In this document: positions 1-7,896 of the stretch, one piece after another
Layout: the number at the start of each line of letters is the position of its first letter
Position numbering within the stretch: the first letter of the stretch is position 1
Assembly: GCA_902810755.1 (NCBI GenBank)
Contig: CADDYT010000056.1
Span: forward strand, 1 to 38,157
Length of the DNA: 38,157 nucleotides
Direction of reading: 5' to 3'
Source of the DNA: Chloroflexota bacterium
Lineage (GTDB): Bacteria; Chloroflexota; Ktedonobacteria; Ktedonobacterales; Ktedonobacteraceae
Notes under the pieces: model-generated
What the model was told of the DNA's origin: nothing
Databases searched by the model: none
The model's input: only the letters and a program-made list of their open reading frames with translations
Program-made: the position numbers and the translations under genes

Positions 1-42
1 ATACCCTGACGTGGAATACCCTGATGTGGGATACCCTGTGGG
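1..42. repeat. Short tandem direct repeat
   Basis: Two and a half copies of a 15-bp unit beginning ATACCCTGA(C/T)GTGG lie head to tail at 1-15, 16-30 and 31-42; the last copy is shortened. The array may continue outside the window. The remaining bases up to the first stop codon at 115 show no gene and no clear terminator hairpin. Confidence 0.6.
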
Positions 43-114
43 CTGTTTTATCGGGAAAACATATAGAGCGGAAATAACGCATTTTCAGCCTCTTTTACCT
101 CATTGATTGTTCTG

Positions 115-1461
115 TCAGCCTGCCTCGACGGGCTGCTTTTGCGGCGACAGCAGCGGCGTTGCCGGACGGTGGGAGCCGCGTTTCATCTCTTTGAGCAGGG
201 CTTTGACGTAGGGTTCGTAGTCGACCTGCATGGTGTGGCGCGGCGAGTTGCCGTAGCGTTTGCGCATCTGCTCGCGCTCGCGTTTGATGTCCGCCAGCAG
301 TTCGGCCTGCGGGGGTAAGCCATATTTGCCGAGCAGGTATTTGCTGACCCAGATGCTTTGCCACTCGGCCAGAGGCATGATGGCCCCCAGCGGCTGCAAG
401 AGGCCGATGAAGAACAGGTCGCGATACTGCGGGTGGAAGACGCGGCGGAAAAGCGGCAACTCGTTCTCTCTTGCCTCGATGATCGATGGATCGAAGAAGG
501 GGAACGTGACCTTGTAGCCGGTGCAGTAGATGATATCGTCGATTTGCTCGCGGCTGCCATCGGTGAAGATCACGCCGTCACCATCGAGCTGGCGGATGTT
601 GGGCTTGACTTTGACGCGGCCATGCACAATGCGCGTCAGGATGTCGGAACTGACGGTCGGGTGGGCTTGAAGTATCTCGTGGTCGGGTTCGGGCAGACCA
701 TAAGCGGTCAGCTTGCCTACCTGCAGGCGCACCAGCAAGCCATAGACGCGGCGCTGCCACTCGAAAGGGATGGGAATGTTGACCGGCTGGTCGAGCGGCC
801 TGCCGAGCAGATATTTGGGGATGATATGGAAGCCGCGCCGCACGGCCAGATAGGTGATGGCGGAGACGCGCGAGGTCTCGACGGCAATGTCCATCGCCGA
901 ATTGCCGAAACCGAGAACCAGCACGCGTCGGTCTCTGTAGGCATCCGGCTCTCGATAATAGTGGCTGTGGATGACGGTGCCGTCGAAGTGGCCGGGGAAC
1001 GGCGGCTCCGGCCAGCGCGGGTCCCAGTGATGCCCGTTGGCGACGAGCAGGGCGCGGTAGCATTTCACCGTGCCATCCTGCACGGTGACTTCCCAGCCGC
1101 CGCCTTCGAGCGGCATGGCCTTCGTAACCAGCGTATTGAACTGGATGCAGTGCCTGAACTGGAAGTGATCGACATAGTTGTTGAAATATTCAAAAATCTG
1201 GCTGTGGTGCGGGAAGACCGGATAATGGTCGGGCATCGGATAATCTGAATACTGCATGCGCGGCTTCGAGGTGTTGATGAAGAGCGATTTATAGGCGCTG
1301 GACATGCCATTTGGATTGTCGTAGGCCCAGTTGCCGCCCACACGGTCGCTGGCCTCGAAGCAGTCGAAAGGGATACCGTGTTCTTTCAAGACTTTGCAGG
1401 CGGCGATGCCCGACGAACCGGCGCCTATAATGCAGACACGATTGGGGATAGTTGTTTGCAT
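115..1461 (-). CDS. Flavin-containing monooxygenase (FMO-like)
   Basis: This 448-residue protein should be a cytoplasmic FAD- and NADPH-dependent monooxygenase that adds one oxygen atom to a soft nucleophile or carries out Baeyer-Villiger oxidation; the substrate cannot be read from sequence. The FAD Rossmann motif GAGSSG is at residues 13-18. The FMO signature F-x-G-x3-H-x3-Y is intact at about 159-169 (FDGTVIHSHYY). The NADPH motif GFGNSA is at 184-189, and the late CTGY motif is present. Length fits the family. The start at 1461 is preceded by AGGAGAAAG at good spacing; the longer open frame upstream only shadows the preceding gene. The start lies 37 nt inside the end of the upstream gene on the same strand, so translation may be coupled. 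I see no partner reductase, which fits an FMO carrying its own flavin and nucleotide sites. Confidence 0.93.
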   Translation of the reverse strand: MQTTIPNRVCIIGAGSSGIAACKVLKEHGIPFDCFEASDRVGGNWAYDNPNGMSSAYKSLFINTSKPRMQYSDYPMPDHYPVFPHHSQIFEYFNNYVDHFQFRHCIQFNTLVTKAMPLEGGGWEVTVQDGTVKCYRALLVANGHHWDPRWPEPPFPGHFDGTVIHSHYYREPDAYRDRRVLVLGFGNSAMDIAVETSRVSAITYLAVRRGFHIIPKYLLGRPLDQPVNIPIPFEWQRRVYGLLVRLQVGKLTAYGLPEPDHEILQAHPTVSSDILTRIVHGRVKVKPNIRQLDGDGVIFTDGSREQIDDIIYCTGYKVTFPFFDPSIIEARENELPLFRRVFHPQYRDLFFIGLLQPLGAIMPLAEWQSIWVSKYLLGKYGLPPQAELLADIKREREQMRKRYGNSPRHTMQVDYEPYVKALLKEMKRGSHRPATPLLSPQKQPVEAG

Positions 1462-4364
1462 AGAAAGTTCTTTCTCCTGTCCTGGCCTGAACCGTTCAGG
1501 CTGAGCGATGGCTTGCTGAAGAGCAGCAGGCTGCCCGGCTGTTTGCTGGTGACCTGCAACAGAACGCGCCCATCGGCGCCGATATAGGCCGCCGGGTTGC
1601 CGGTGGTGAAACTGCCGCCGGTCAGGGTGATCGCGTCCCACGTCCGGGTCTGCCAGTTATAGAGGCTGGCCTGCGCCTGATCCGGTATCGAGCCTGGACC
1701 CTGCGTCGCCGTCGCCGATGTGGCAAGCGCGCTCGGCTCGCGTATCGTCACGCTGCTGATGCCGGTTGGCGCGATGCCGGGCAGAGCAAACTCGAAGGTG
1801 ACGCTGCCCGTTGTCAGCGAATATACACCGGGCGTCGTCGTTTCCACATCGCTATCCTGCTGAGCGACGACGGTGCCACTGATGAGGCCCGGCGGTATGC
1901 TGAGCGAACCTGCGAAATTCAGGGGAAGCGGCGTCTGCACCAGCGTCTCGTGCGCCCCGTTCGGCGTTACGCCGTTGATGGTGACATCATTCGCGCCGTC
2001 CAGCGGCGACGCGGCCCAGCCGATGAGCGTGGGCGCGCCGTTGAGCAGCAGAGGGTCGGTGTCGACGGGCAGGCGGATATTTGAAGGCGTGCCGGGCGGT
2101 AGCGTGAAGATCGCGCCATTGCTGACGATCGCCTGCGCCATGCATGGCCCGTTGCAGGGCGGATAGGAGAAGCCCATGCCGCTCAGGGCTTCAAGCAGGG
2201 CAAGGTGGCGCTGCTGCTCGTTCTGCGGCTGTTTGTTGCTGTTATACGGGAAATAGGGCGCTTTGAGCCCCAGGTTGTGAGCGAGCGCATCGGCCAGTGT
2301 GGTGCCAGAGCGCACAGTCTGGATGGCAGCATTCACAGCGATGGTATTGCCGCTCGTCAGATTGCCGAGCGCGATAAAGCCGTGCGGCAGCAGAATGTAG
2401 GCGTCGTTCAGGTCTGTATCGAGCGTGTTGCTCAGTGAGCCAGCGACGCGATTATTTTGCAGCGAGAGCTGCGCCTGCAGGCCGCCGGAGAGCGTGACAT
2501 CCTGCTGCCCGACGAGCGTATGAAACGACCAGCTATCCCCGTTGGGAAGACGCACCATCACGCCATCTGGCGCAGGGGTGATGGTGACACGGGGATCTTC
2601 TTCAGAAAAGACGCTGCCGGATGGATAGGGGACGGGCAGGGCCAGCTCAGCGGCGGCCAATTGCACCTGAACATCGCCGCTGTCCGGCACAAACAGGCCG
2701 TGATAGATCACGCTGTGCGCGATGCTCTGACCTGAATTGAGCTGGCTCAACTGCACAACGGAGAGCGTGTTATCCTGCAGCGCGCTGCGATGCTGGTAGG
2801 CAAAGAGGGCGTAGGAGCAGAGCGAGAAGAGGGCAATTGCCGCCAGCACGATGCGCCAGCGCCACTGTGGGCGTTTCAAGCGTCTCACGATCACCACGCC
2901 CGCGACGATCAGCAGGGCGAGATAGAGCAGCAGCAGCAGCCCGGCCAGCAGAGGCGAGAACACGACAGGCGGTTGCAGCGTCGCCAGCACGCCTTCTTTC
3001 GCGAAGAGATCGCCGGGGCCGCTGCTGAACGTCGAGGCGCTGCTGAGCAAGGCGCGGTCTCCGATGACGCGCAGGAGCAGGCTTTGCCAGAATACAGTGC
3101 TGGCGGCCCGGCTCGCAAAGGCTGGCAGCGCGGGATCAAAGGCCAGGTAGCAGATGGTTCCCTGCCCGTCGCGCGCCTGCACCATCAAAGGCACGCCGTC
3201 GGAAGAGAGAATTGTCACGCTGCCGGTCGTGTTTCCCGGCTTTGTAACGGGCAGCGTGGCCGTGCTGGCAGTCAGCGTTTCCTGCAATGTATCATTGAGC
3301 GCCGGGTCGGCCCCGCCGTTGCCTTCGAGTTCCGGGGGGAGCAAATGCGTGCCTGGCGCAAGCTGTGTGGCCCCATTGATCCGAACGGGAAGCAAGGCGG
3401 CAGGCAGGCTCGCCAGCGTGCGCTGCCAGTTCGCGCCGCCCACCTCGATCAGCGCGCCGCCCTGATTGACCCAGGCTTGCAGCGCGCCCAGTTGCTTGCC
3501 GCTTAACGAGCCGGTGGCGAAATTATCGAGGATCACCACGTCGAAGGCCGAGAGGACGGTGATTGAGGTGGGGAATGTCTGCCTGTCCAGCGCGGCCACC
3601 AGAATAGAGGTATCGTGATCTGGCAGCGTGAGATAGCTGAGCGCGTTGAAGCTGGCGCTGTTGTCGGAAAGCACGCCCACAAGGATATCGGTCACGCCCG
3701 CGTATTCAGGGGAAGCTTGCTGCGAGGCGACGGTACGCCCCTGCGCGTCCATCAGCTTTGCCGTTACACCGAAGGGATGATAGGACGAGCCGACGTAGAC
3801 GGGAAGAGTCAGCGTCACCGTTCTGCGCGCGTTGTGAGGCAGCGTCACCGGCTGCGTAAAGCTCCAGGGCGAGAGAATGGGCGCGCCCTGGTTGGTGGCT
3901 GAGCGCGCGCTAAACGTTTGCAGCGCCAGCGTCCCGCTAAAGTTCGCCCCGCTATTCGCCATCGTCACCCGTACCGGCGTCCAGTAACCGACGCGATAAT
4001 AGCCGTCAAAGCCCATGTCCAGCGCCAGCGACAGGCCGCTTTCACGCCCGCTGCGGGTGGCAGCGCGGGCAAACGTGGGAACAGGCGCGAGCAGCGCGAT
4101 TAGCAGGCACAGGAAAGGGACCGGCCAGAACAGTCGGAACAACCAGGCCGGTCGCAAGGGATCGGCCCCATTGGTCGCCCCAGGCCACCTGCAAGAGGTG
4201 GCTCCATTGGTCGCCCCAGGCCACCTGCAAGAGGTGGCCCTACTATATACGAGTGGCTTCAGAAGGGACACGAATACCTGTCGGGGAGAGGAGGGCCGAT
4301 CCCTTGCGGTCAGCCCGGTTACCCCTGCACCGGTTCGCCATCGCGCACCTTTGAGGTCACACAT
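1425..4364 (-). CDS. Large exported membrane protein with GATase-like domain
   Basis: I cannot name this protein. Starting at 4364 it has 979 residues. A hydrophobic signal-like segment (LFWPVPFLCLLIALLAPVP) ends in FARA near residue 101, followed by beta-rich extracytoplasmic sequence. A stretch with DVVILDN and a WVNQGGALIEVGG motif resembles the class I glutamine-amidotransferase-like fold seen in bacterial membrane proteins next to vWA/MoxR genes, but no catalytic triad is evident. Two membrane spans follow around residues 470-530, then another long exported beta-rich region. The start is uncertain. ATG 4364 has AGGAAAGG eight bases upstream, but between it and the signal segment the frame runs through a palindromic repeat with a duplicated 12-residue unit. 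TTG 4157 or TTG 4142, just before the signal segment, would avoid the repeat. It probably forms an operon with the FMO gene downstream. Confidence 0.75.
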   Translation of the reverse strand: MCDLKGARWRTGAGVTGLTARDRPSSPRQVFVSLLKPLVYSRATSCRWPGATNGATSCRWPGATNGADPLRPAWLFRLFWPVPFLCLLIALLAPVPTFARAATRSGRESGLSLALDMGFDGYYRVGYWTPVRVTMANSGANFSGTLALQTFSARSATNQGAPILSPWSFTQPVTLPHNARRTVTLTLPVYVGSSYHPFGVTAKLMDAQGRTVASQQASPEYAGVTDILVGVLSDNSASFNALSYLTLPDHDTSILVAALDRQTFPTSITVLSAFDVVILDNFATGSLSGKQLGALQAWVNQGGALIEVGGANWQRTLASLPAALLPVRINGATQLAPGTHLLPPELEGNGGADPALNDTLQETLTASTATLPVTKPGNTTGSVTILSSDGVPLMVQARDGQGTICYLAFDPALPAFASRAASTVFWQSLLLRVIGDRALLSSASTFSSGPGDLFAKEGVLATLQPPVVFSPLLAGLLLLLYLALLIVAGVVIVRRLKRPQWRWRIVLAAIALFSLCSYALFAYQHRSALQDNTLSVVQLSQLNSGQSIAHSVIYHGLFVPDSGDVQVQLAAAELALPVPYPSGSVFSEEDPRVTITPAPDGVMVRLPNGDSWSFHTLVGQQDVTLSGGLQAQLSLQNNRVAGSLSNTLDTDLNDAYILLPHGFIALGNLTSGNTIAVNAAIQTVRSGTTLADALAHNLGLKAPYFPYNSNKQPQNEQQRHLALLEALSGMGFSYPPCNGPCMAQAIVSNGAIFTLPPGTPSNIRLPVDTDPLLLNGAPTLIGWAASPLDGANDVTINGVTPNGAHETLVQTPLPLNFAGSLSIPPGLISGTVVAQQDSDVETTTPGVYSLTTGSVTFEFALPGIAPTGISSVTIREPSALATSATATQGPGSIPDQAQASLYNWQTRTWDAITLTGGSFTTGNPAAYIGADGRVLLQVTSKQPGSLLLFSKPSLSLNGSGQDRRKNFLCKQLSPIVSAL
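4150..4311. repeat. Palindromic repeat with 36-bp tandem duplication
   Basis: The 18-base outer arms at 4150-4167 and 4294-4311 are inverted copies (16 of 18 match) of the CAAGGGATCGGCC family that recurs at 32138-32391. Inside, a 36-bp unit beginning CCATTGGTCGCCCC is present twice in tandem (from 4168 and from 4204) and carries the GGCCACC...GGTGGCC hairpin family. The second copy runs into CCCTACTATATACG, a tail also found at the copies near 32255 and 36640. The element covers the 5' end of the large membrane protein gene. Confidence 0.75.
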
Positions 4365-4554
4365 CGCCCGCGCCTTTCCTGTACATATCGGTCGCACCGG
4401 CACCCTGCATCTTAGCTGTTTGCCTGTCCAGCCATCTCTCTCTGCCTGTTATATTACGGAATCAGGGGCGCAAAATCTAACAGCAGGGTTGTTTGTTTCC
4501 CACATTATAGAGGTTGGGGCGTGTTTTTGCCAGTGGGGTTATTGAAAATCTGCC

Positions 4555-4596
4555 CCGACGTGTCATGCTGAGCGGCAGCGAAGCATGACACGTCGG
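4555..4596. repeat. 15-bp perfect hairpin of the TGTCATGCTGAGCG family
   Basis: The arms 4555-4569 and 4582-4596 pair perfectly over 15 bp around a 12-nt loop containing GAGCGGCAGCGA. It lies between the stop of the DUF3592 gene and the 5' end of the next gene on the minus strand. No T-run follows, so it is not a classical terminator, but as RNA it would form a strong hairpin. The core recurs at about 26176, 26238, 30184, 30241 and 34493. The rest of the 4365-4615 gap shows no gene. Confidence 0.75.
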
Positions 4597-4615
4597 AGTT
4601 GCCTTTATATCACGC

Positions 4616-5467
4616 CTATGCGCTGTACCACACGCCCAGCAGGATAGCTGCCATGAGCAGCGTGCCTACAACAAAACCGATCAGGGCAAAGGCGGCGCAG
4701 CCGCCGCGCGGGCGGTCGTCGGATTGCACGTTCTTCGGGTTGCGGGGATCGTAACAGACCGTCTGCGGCGAACCAATCGGGTAATCGCCTGCGATGTCGA
4801 GCTTGTACGTGCGCGAGGGGTCATCCAGCGGCGAGAAGACGACGCGAGAGTAGGTCTTTCTCCCGGATCGGGTATTGCGCTGGAATGTGCTGACAACTTT
4901 TCCCTGTGTCAGCACGCCGCGACGTATCAGACAGAGTTGCCGGTAGAAGGTGTAATAGAGCAGAAACCAGAGGAAGAGGTAGCCCATGAATGACAGGAAG
5001 ACTGTCCCAATATAATTGCCGACCAGAGTGGCTATGCTATAGCCGTAGTAGACCAGCACGGCATGAGTGGGGTCTGCCGGATTATACCAGCAGCTATACG
5101 TCTGCCCCACAGTATAACTGTCCACCACCGCCTGAGCCTCTTCCTGCGTATCGTATTCCGCATTGGAGGGCGCGTCGTAGCCACTGGCCTCCGCCTGTTG
5201 CCCATCGCTTGTATGTACGGTATACTGCAAGTCGGGCGTATAATAACTGCCGGATTTCGTCGAATGATAATCAGTTGTCCCGTATTCGATGGTGCAAAAT
5301 CCCTGTTTGTAGGTCTGATAGACGGTATAGAGATGGAATTGGATCAGGCCGGTCGCCAGCGAGAGGAGCGGGACAAAGAGAAAGGTCAGGATGCCGACGA
5401 GGTAAGGCCGTCTTTTCCGGGTCGGGTGCATGCCTGGATACAGGTAAGGGGTCTCTTGCATATTCAT
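4616..5467 (-). CDS. DUF3592 membrane protein
   Basis: This 283-residue protein has an N-terminal membrane span (about 20-45), a first extracytoplasmic domain of DUF3592 type with the usual ending NPADPTHAVL, a second hydrophobic stretch around 140-170, a second DUF3592-like domain that ends CYDPRNPKNV, and a C-terminal span. DUF3592 domains are small beta-folds of unknown function in bacterial membrane proteins; two in one chain with three membrane spans is a common layout. The start at 5467 is supported by AGGAGA seven bases upstream. A second ATG two codons later is possible. The nearest neighbour upstream is divergent, so it has its own promoter in 5468-5606; I see only a weak TATAAC there. 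The function is unknown. Confidence 0.85.
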   Translation of the reverse strand: MNMQETPYLYPGMHPTRKRRPYLVGILTFLFVPLLSLATGLIQFHLYTVYQTYKQGFCTIEYGTTDYHSTKSGSYYTPDLQYTVHTSDGQQAEASGYDAPSNAEYDTQEEAQAVVDSYTVGQTYSCWYNPADPTHAVLVYYGYSIATLVGNYIGTVFLSFMGYLFLWFLLYYTFYRQLCLIRRGVLTQGKVVSTFQRNTRSGRKTYSRVVFSPLDDPSRTYKLDIAGDYPIGSPQTVCYDPRNPKNVQSDDRPRGGCAAFALIGFVVGTLLMAAILLGVWYSA

Positions 5468-5606
5468 CGATGTCTCCTGGTTGTCACAGGTGGTTGTTAT
5501 ACTGATCTACTGTCGGGTTTCTATGATACTGAAACGAAAAGTGGAAGAAAATATCCAGTTTATCTATCTTCCGTCATAGGTAGAACGTGAAAGGAGCAGG
5601 TTTTTT

Positions 5607-6356
5607 ATGTGCCATCAGAGCGAAAATGTGGCCGGATATAGCGTTCCGGCGGAACAGCAGATTGAGTTCGCGGGCAGCGAGGGGCAGGCTATCCCAACCT
5701 ACGCTTACGGCTACAGGGCGGGGGAGCCACAGCCGACAGTCATTATTTTGCACGATATTTTCGGCGCGAACACATTCTACCGCGACATGGGCCAGCGCCT
5801 GGCCGATGCCGGTTTCGCCGCCATCCTACCCGACCTGTTCGTGCGCCAGGGGCCATTGATGAAGCCTTCGCGCGAGGCAGCCTTTGCCCGTGCGGGCCAG
5901 CACAGCTTTGCGATCGCGCTGGAAGATATTCGGGCCATCGTCGACAAACTGAGTAGCGAGGGGCGCAACGTGGGCGTTATCGGCTTTTGCATGGGCGGCA
6001 CCCTCGCCCTGCTGGCGGACGCGCGCATTCCGCAGCTCAAAGCCGCCGTCGTCTACTACGGCTTCCCGGTCAACAGCCATCCCACGCCCAACCGACCCTT
6101 CAACCCCATCGACGAGGTTGGCCAGTTGCATGCCCCCATCCTCGGCTTCTTCGGCCAGGAAGACAGCGGCGTCGGCCCCGATAACGTGCGCGCCTACGAA
6201 GCGGCGGCGCGGCAGGCTGGAAAGTCCATCGATGTCACCATCTACCCCGGCGTCGGTCACGGCTTCCTGACCTTCTCCTCAGAAGGGCCAGCCGCGCCGC
6301 CGAGCCAGCAAAGCTGGGCAAGGGCAATGCAGTTCCTTAAAGAGCGCCTGGGGTAA
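5607..6356 (+). CDS. Dienelactone hydrolase family protein
   Basis: This 249-residue soluble alpha/beta hydrolase has the dienelactone hydrolase layout. The nucleophile elbow GFCMGG places Cys128 as nucleophile, Asp186 lies in FGQED, and His218 lies in GVGHGF, giving the Cys-Asp-His triad typical of the family. Classical members open dienelactone to maleylacetate in chlorocatechol breakdown, but many bacterial paralogues have other ester or lactone substrates, so the substrate is open. The start ATG at 5607 has AAAGGAG about nine bases upstream. It converges with the MFS gene with only 15 bases between stops. No chlorocatechol gene is adjacent; the meta-cleavage genes lie 7 kb away. Confidence 0.92.
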   Translation: MCHQSENVAGYSVPAEQQIEFAGSEGQAIPTYAYGYRAGEPQPTVIILHDIFGANTFYRDMGQRLADAGFAAILPDLFVRQGPLMKPSREAAFARAGQHSFAIALEDIRAIVDKLSSEGRNVGVIGFCMGGTLALLADARIPQLKAAVVYYGFPVNSHPTPNRPFNPIDEVGQLHAPILGFFGQEDSGVGPDNVRAYEAAARQAGKSIDVTIYPGVGHGFLTFSSEGPAAPPSQQSWARAMQFLKERLG

Positions 6357-6371
6357 TGGTATATAGACCTG

Positions 6372-7703
6372 CTATTCGCCCCTCTCTTTACTGCCGGTTG
6401 CCTGTAGCCCGAAACTGGCGCGTGAGGGAAGCATTGCCCCCAGGGCGATCAGCACGAGGCTGGCGAGGGCGACGGGGAGGAAGGCCAGGGAGGGCAGGTG
6501 GAAGAGGTCCCAGAGCTGGCCGCCGAGGTAGGGGCCGATGAAGGCGATGCAATAGGTGAGCGAGACGGTCTGGCCGGTGAGGCGGGCCACCTGATCCGGT
6601 TCGGCCAGCAGGGGCGGCAGGGCGATGCCGAGCGTGAAGACGGTCGCGGAACTGGCTCCCAGCAGCGCGGCCCACAGGGCTTCCAGCGAGATGGGGCCGA
6701 AGACCATGAAGGCGATGGAGATGGCGCAGACAATGCCGGCCAGGAGGAAGGGCCAGCGCCTGCCCGCCAGTCGCTGCGCTACCACCGTTACCGCCAGGCT
6801 GGCCGGGAGTTGCGCGGCGTTGAGAACGGCAAGGGCGAGCGGCGTCAATTCGGCGTGATGGAGGGCCTGATTGTAGGGAGCAATCCAGCCGTTCAGGTTG
6901 AAATAGATCAGGCTGTTCGCGCCGATCATGATGCCCAGGTGCCACGCGCTGACGCCCGATTTCTTTGCTTTTACCGCCTTGTTGGCAGGCGTCGAGATTT
7001 CGATGGGCGCGGCGGCAAAGGCCATTGCCGCCGTTGGCTCGGTGTTCGCGGCTGTGCTGGCGGTGTTCTTATGGTTCGGCAACAGGCTGGTAGGGGCCGT
7101 CTGCGGCGTGAGCAGGAGCCAGAGGACGAGCAGCACGAGAATGGGCGCGCCCCAGAGAACAAAGGTCGCGGCCCAGGCATCTTTGCCCAGGAATGCCAGC
7201 ATGATTGGCACCGTCAGACCCGCCGCCAGCGTCTCGCCGATGATGAGGCCGTCGCTGAAGAGCGCACTCACCAGGCCGATGTAGGCAGGGAACCAGCGCC
7301 GCGCCAGGATGGGAACCGCCGTCTGACTGAGCGCGATGCCCAGGCTGAGCAGAATGGTGAAGAGGAAAAGAGCCAGCGTGTTGGCCCACACAGCGCGCAG
7401 GATGGCCCCGGCCCCCAGCAGCAACAGGCCCAGCGAGACACAGTTGCGTGGCCCGATACGATCCGCCAGCAGCCCGGAAGGCCACGCCGTCAGCCCCAGC
7501 ACGAGCGTGGGAATAGCGGTCAGCAGCCCTGTCTCCGTGTAGGACAGTGACAGGTCACGGGTGATGAGCGGCAAGATAGGCGGCACGCCCAGAATGATCG
7601 AACGCAGGTTGAGGCCAGCAAGGGTGATGAGGATGCCGATAAGGATTCTGCGCCACACGGCGACGATACGCTCTTCGCCCGGCGCGTAGGCAATACGCTT
7701 CAC
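6372..7703 (-). CDS. MFS transporter, CynX/NimT type
   Basis: A 12-span major facilitator of about 443 residues. The first span region LAGLNLRSIILGVPPILP and the following LSYTETGLLTAIPTLVLG match the cyanate/nitroimidazole (CynX/NimT) branch of drug- and anion-type MFS carriers. The A-type loop motif between spans 2 and 3 reads GLLADRIGPR. A long, low-complexity Ala/Thr-rich cytoplasmic loop separates the six-span halves at about residues 200-255, as in many MFS proteins. The open frame begins with TTG at 7715, but GGAGAG six bases before GTG 7703 makes GTG the better start. The substrate cannot be predicted. It is transcribed away from the acyl-CoA synthetase operon. Confidence 0.88.
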   Translation of the reverse strand: MKRIAYAPGEERIVAVWRRILIGILITLAGLNLRSIILGVPPILPLITRDLSLSYTETGLLTAIPTLVLGLTAWPSGLLADRIGPRNCVSLGLLLLGAGAILRAVWANTLALFLFTILLSLGIALSQTAVPILARRWFPAYIGLVSALFSDGLIIGETLAAGLTVPIMLAFLGKDAWAATFVLWGAPILVLLVLWLLLTPQTAPTSLLPNHKNTASTAANTEPTAAMAFAAAPIEISTPANKAVKAKKSGVSAWHLGIMIGANSLIYFNLNGWIAPYNQALHHAELTPLALAVLNAAQLPASLAVTVVAQRLAGRRWPFLLAGIVCAISIAFMVFGPISLEALWAALLGASSATVFTLGIALPPLLAEPDQVARLTGQTVSLTYCIAFIGPYLGGQLWDLFHLPSLAFLPVALASLVLIALGAMLPSRASFGLQATGSKERGE

Positions 7704-7751
7704 AGGACTCTCCAATACCAGGATTAGAACGAAAATAAGATTCCTGCCACC

Positions 7752-7757
7752 ACTATA
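7752..7757 (-). promoter_or_regulatory. Candidate extended -10 for the MFS gene
   Basis: On the minus strand the sequence TGTGATATAGT gives an extended -10 (TG, one base, TATAGT), about 50 bases upstream of the GTG start. The -35 region is poor, which is normal for extended -10 promoters. Confidence 0.35.
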
Positions 7758-7829
7758 TCACATGCTTCCCATATCATGACACGTTGGCTACAGGTTCCCC
7801 CCAGGGATAGAGCCTGGCTACAACGTGAT

Positions 7830-7858
7830 ATGACATCCCCTTCCTTTTATGCCATAAT
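7830..7858 (+). promoter_or_regulatory. Candidate sigma-70 promoter of the acs-add-amine oxidase operon
   Basis: ATGACA at 7830-7835 and CATAAT at 7853-7858 are separated by exactly 17 bases, with TGC just before the -10. The predicted transcript would start near 7865, about 30 bases before the first codon. An imperfect inverted repeat (ATATCATGACACGTTG and CAACGTGATAT) at about 7771-7831 overlaps the -35 and could be a regulator site. Confidence 0.55.
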
Positions 7859-7896
7859 AAAGAGAGCTATGGTAGAGTCGCATCTAGTCTGGAGGC

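Noticed and set aside
358..1248. 296-residue plus-strand open frame over the FMO gene
   Set aside because: It is a complementary-strand shadow; its translation has no domain motifs while the minus strand shows a complete FMO.
4168..4239. 36-bp tandem units considered as a CRISPR remnant
   Set aside because: The two units are directly adjacent with no spacer, are themselves hairpins of a dispersed family, and no cas gene is present.
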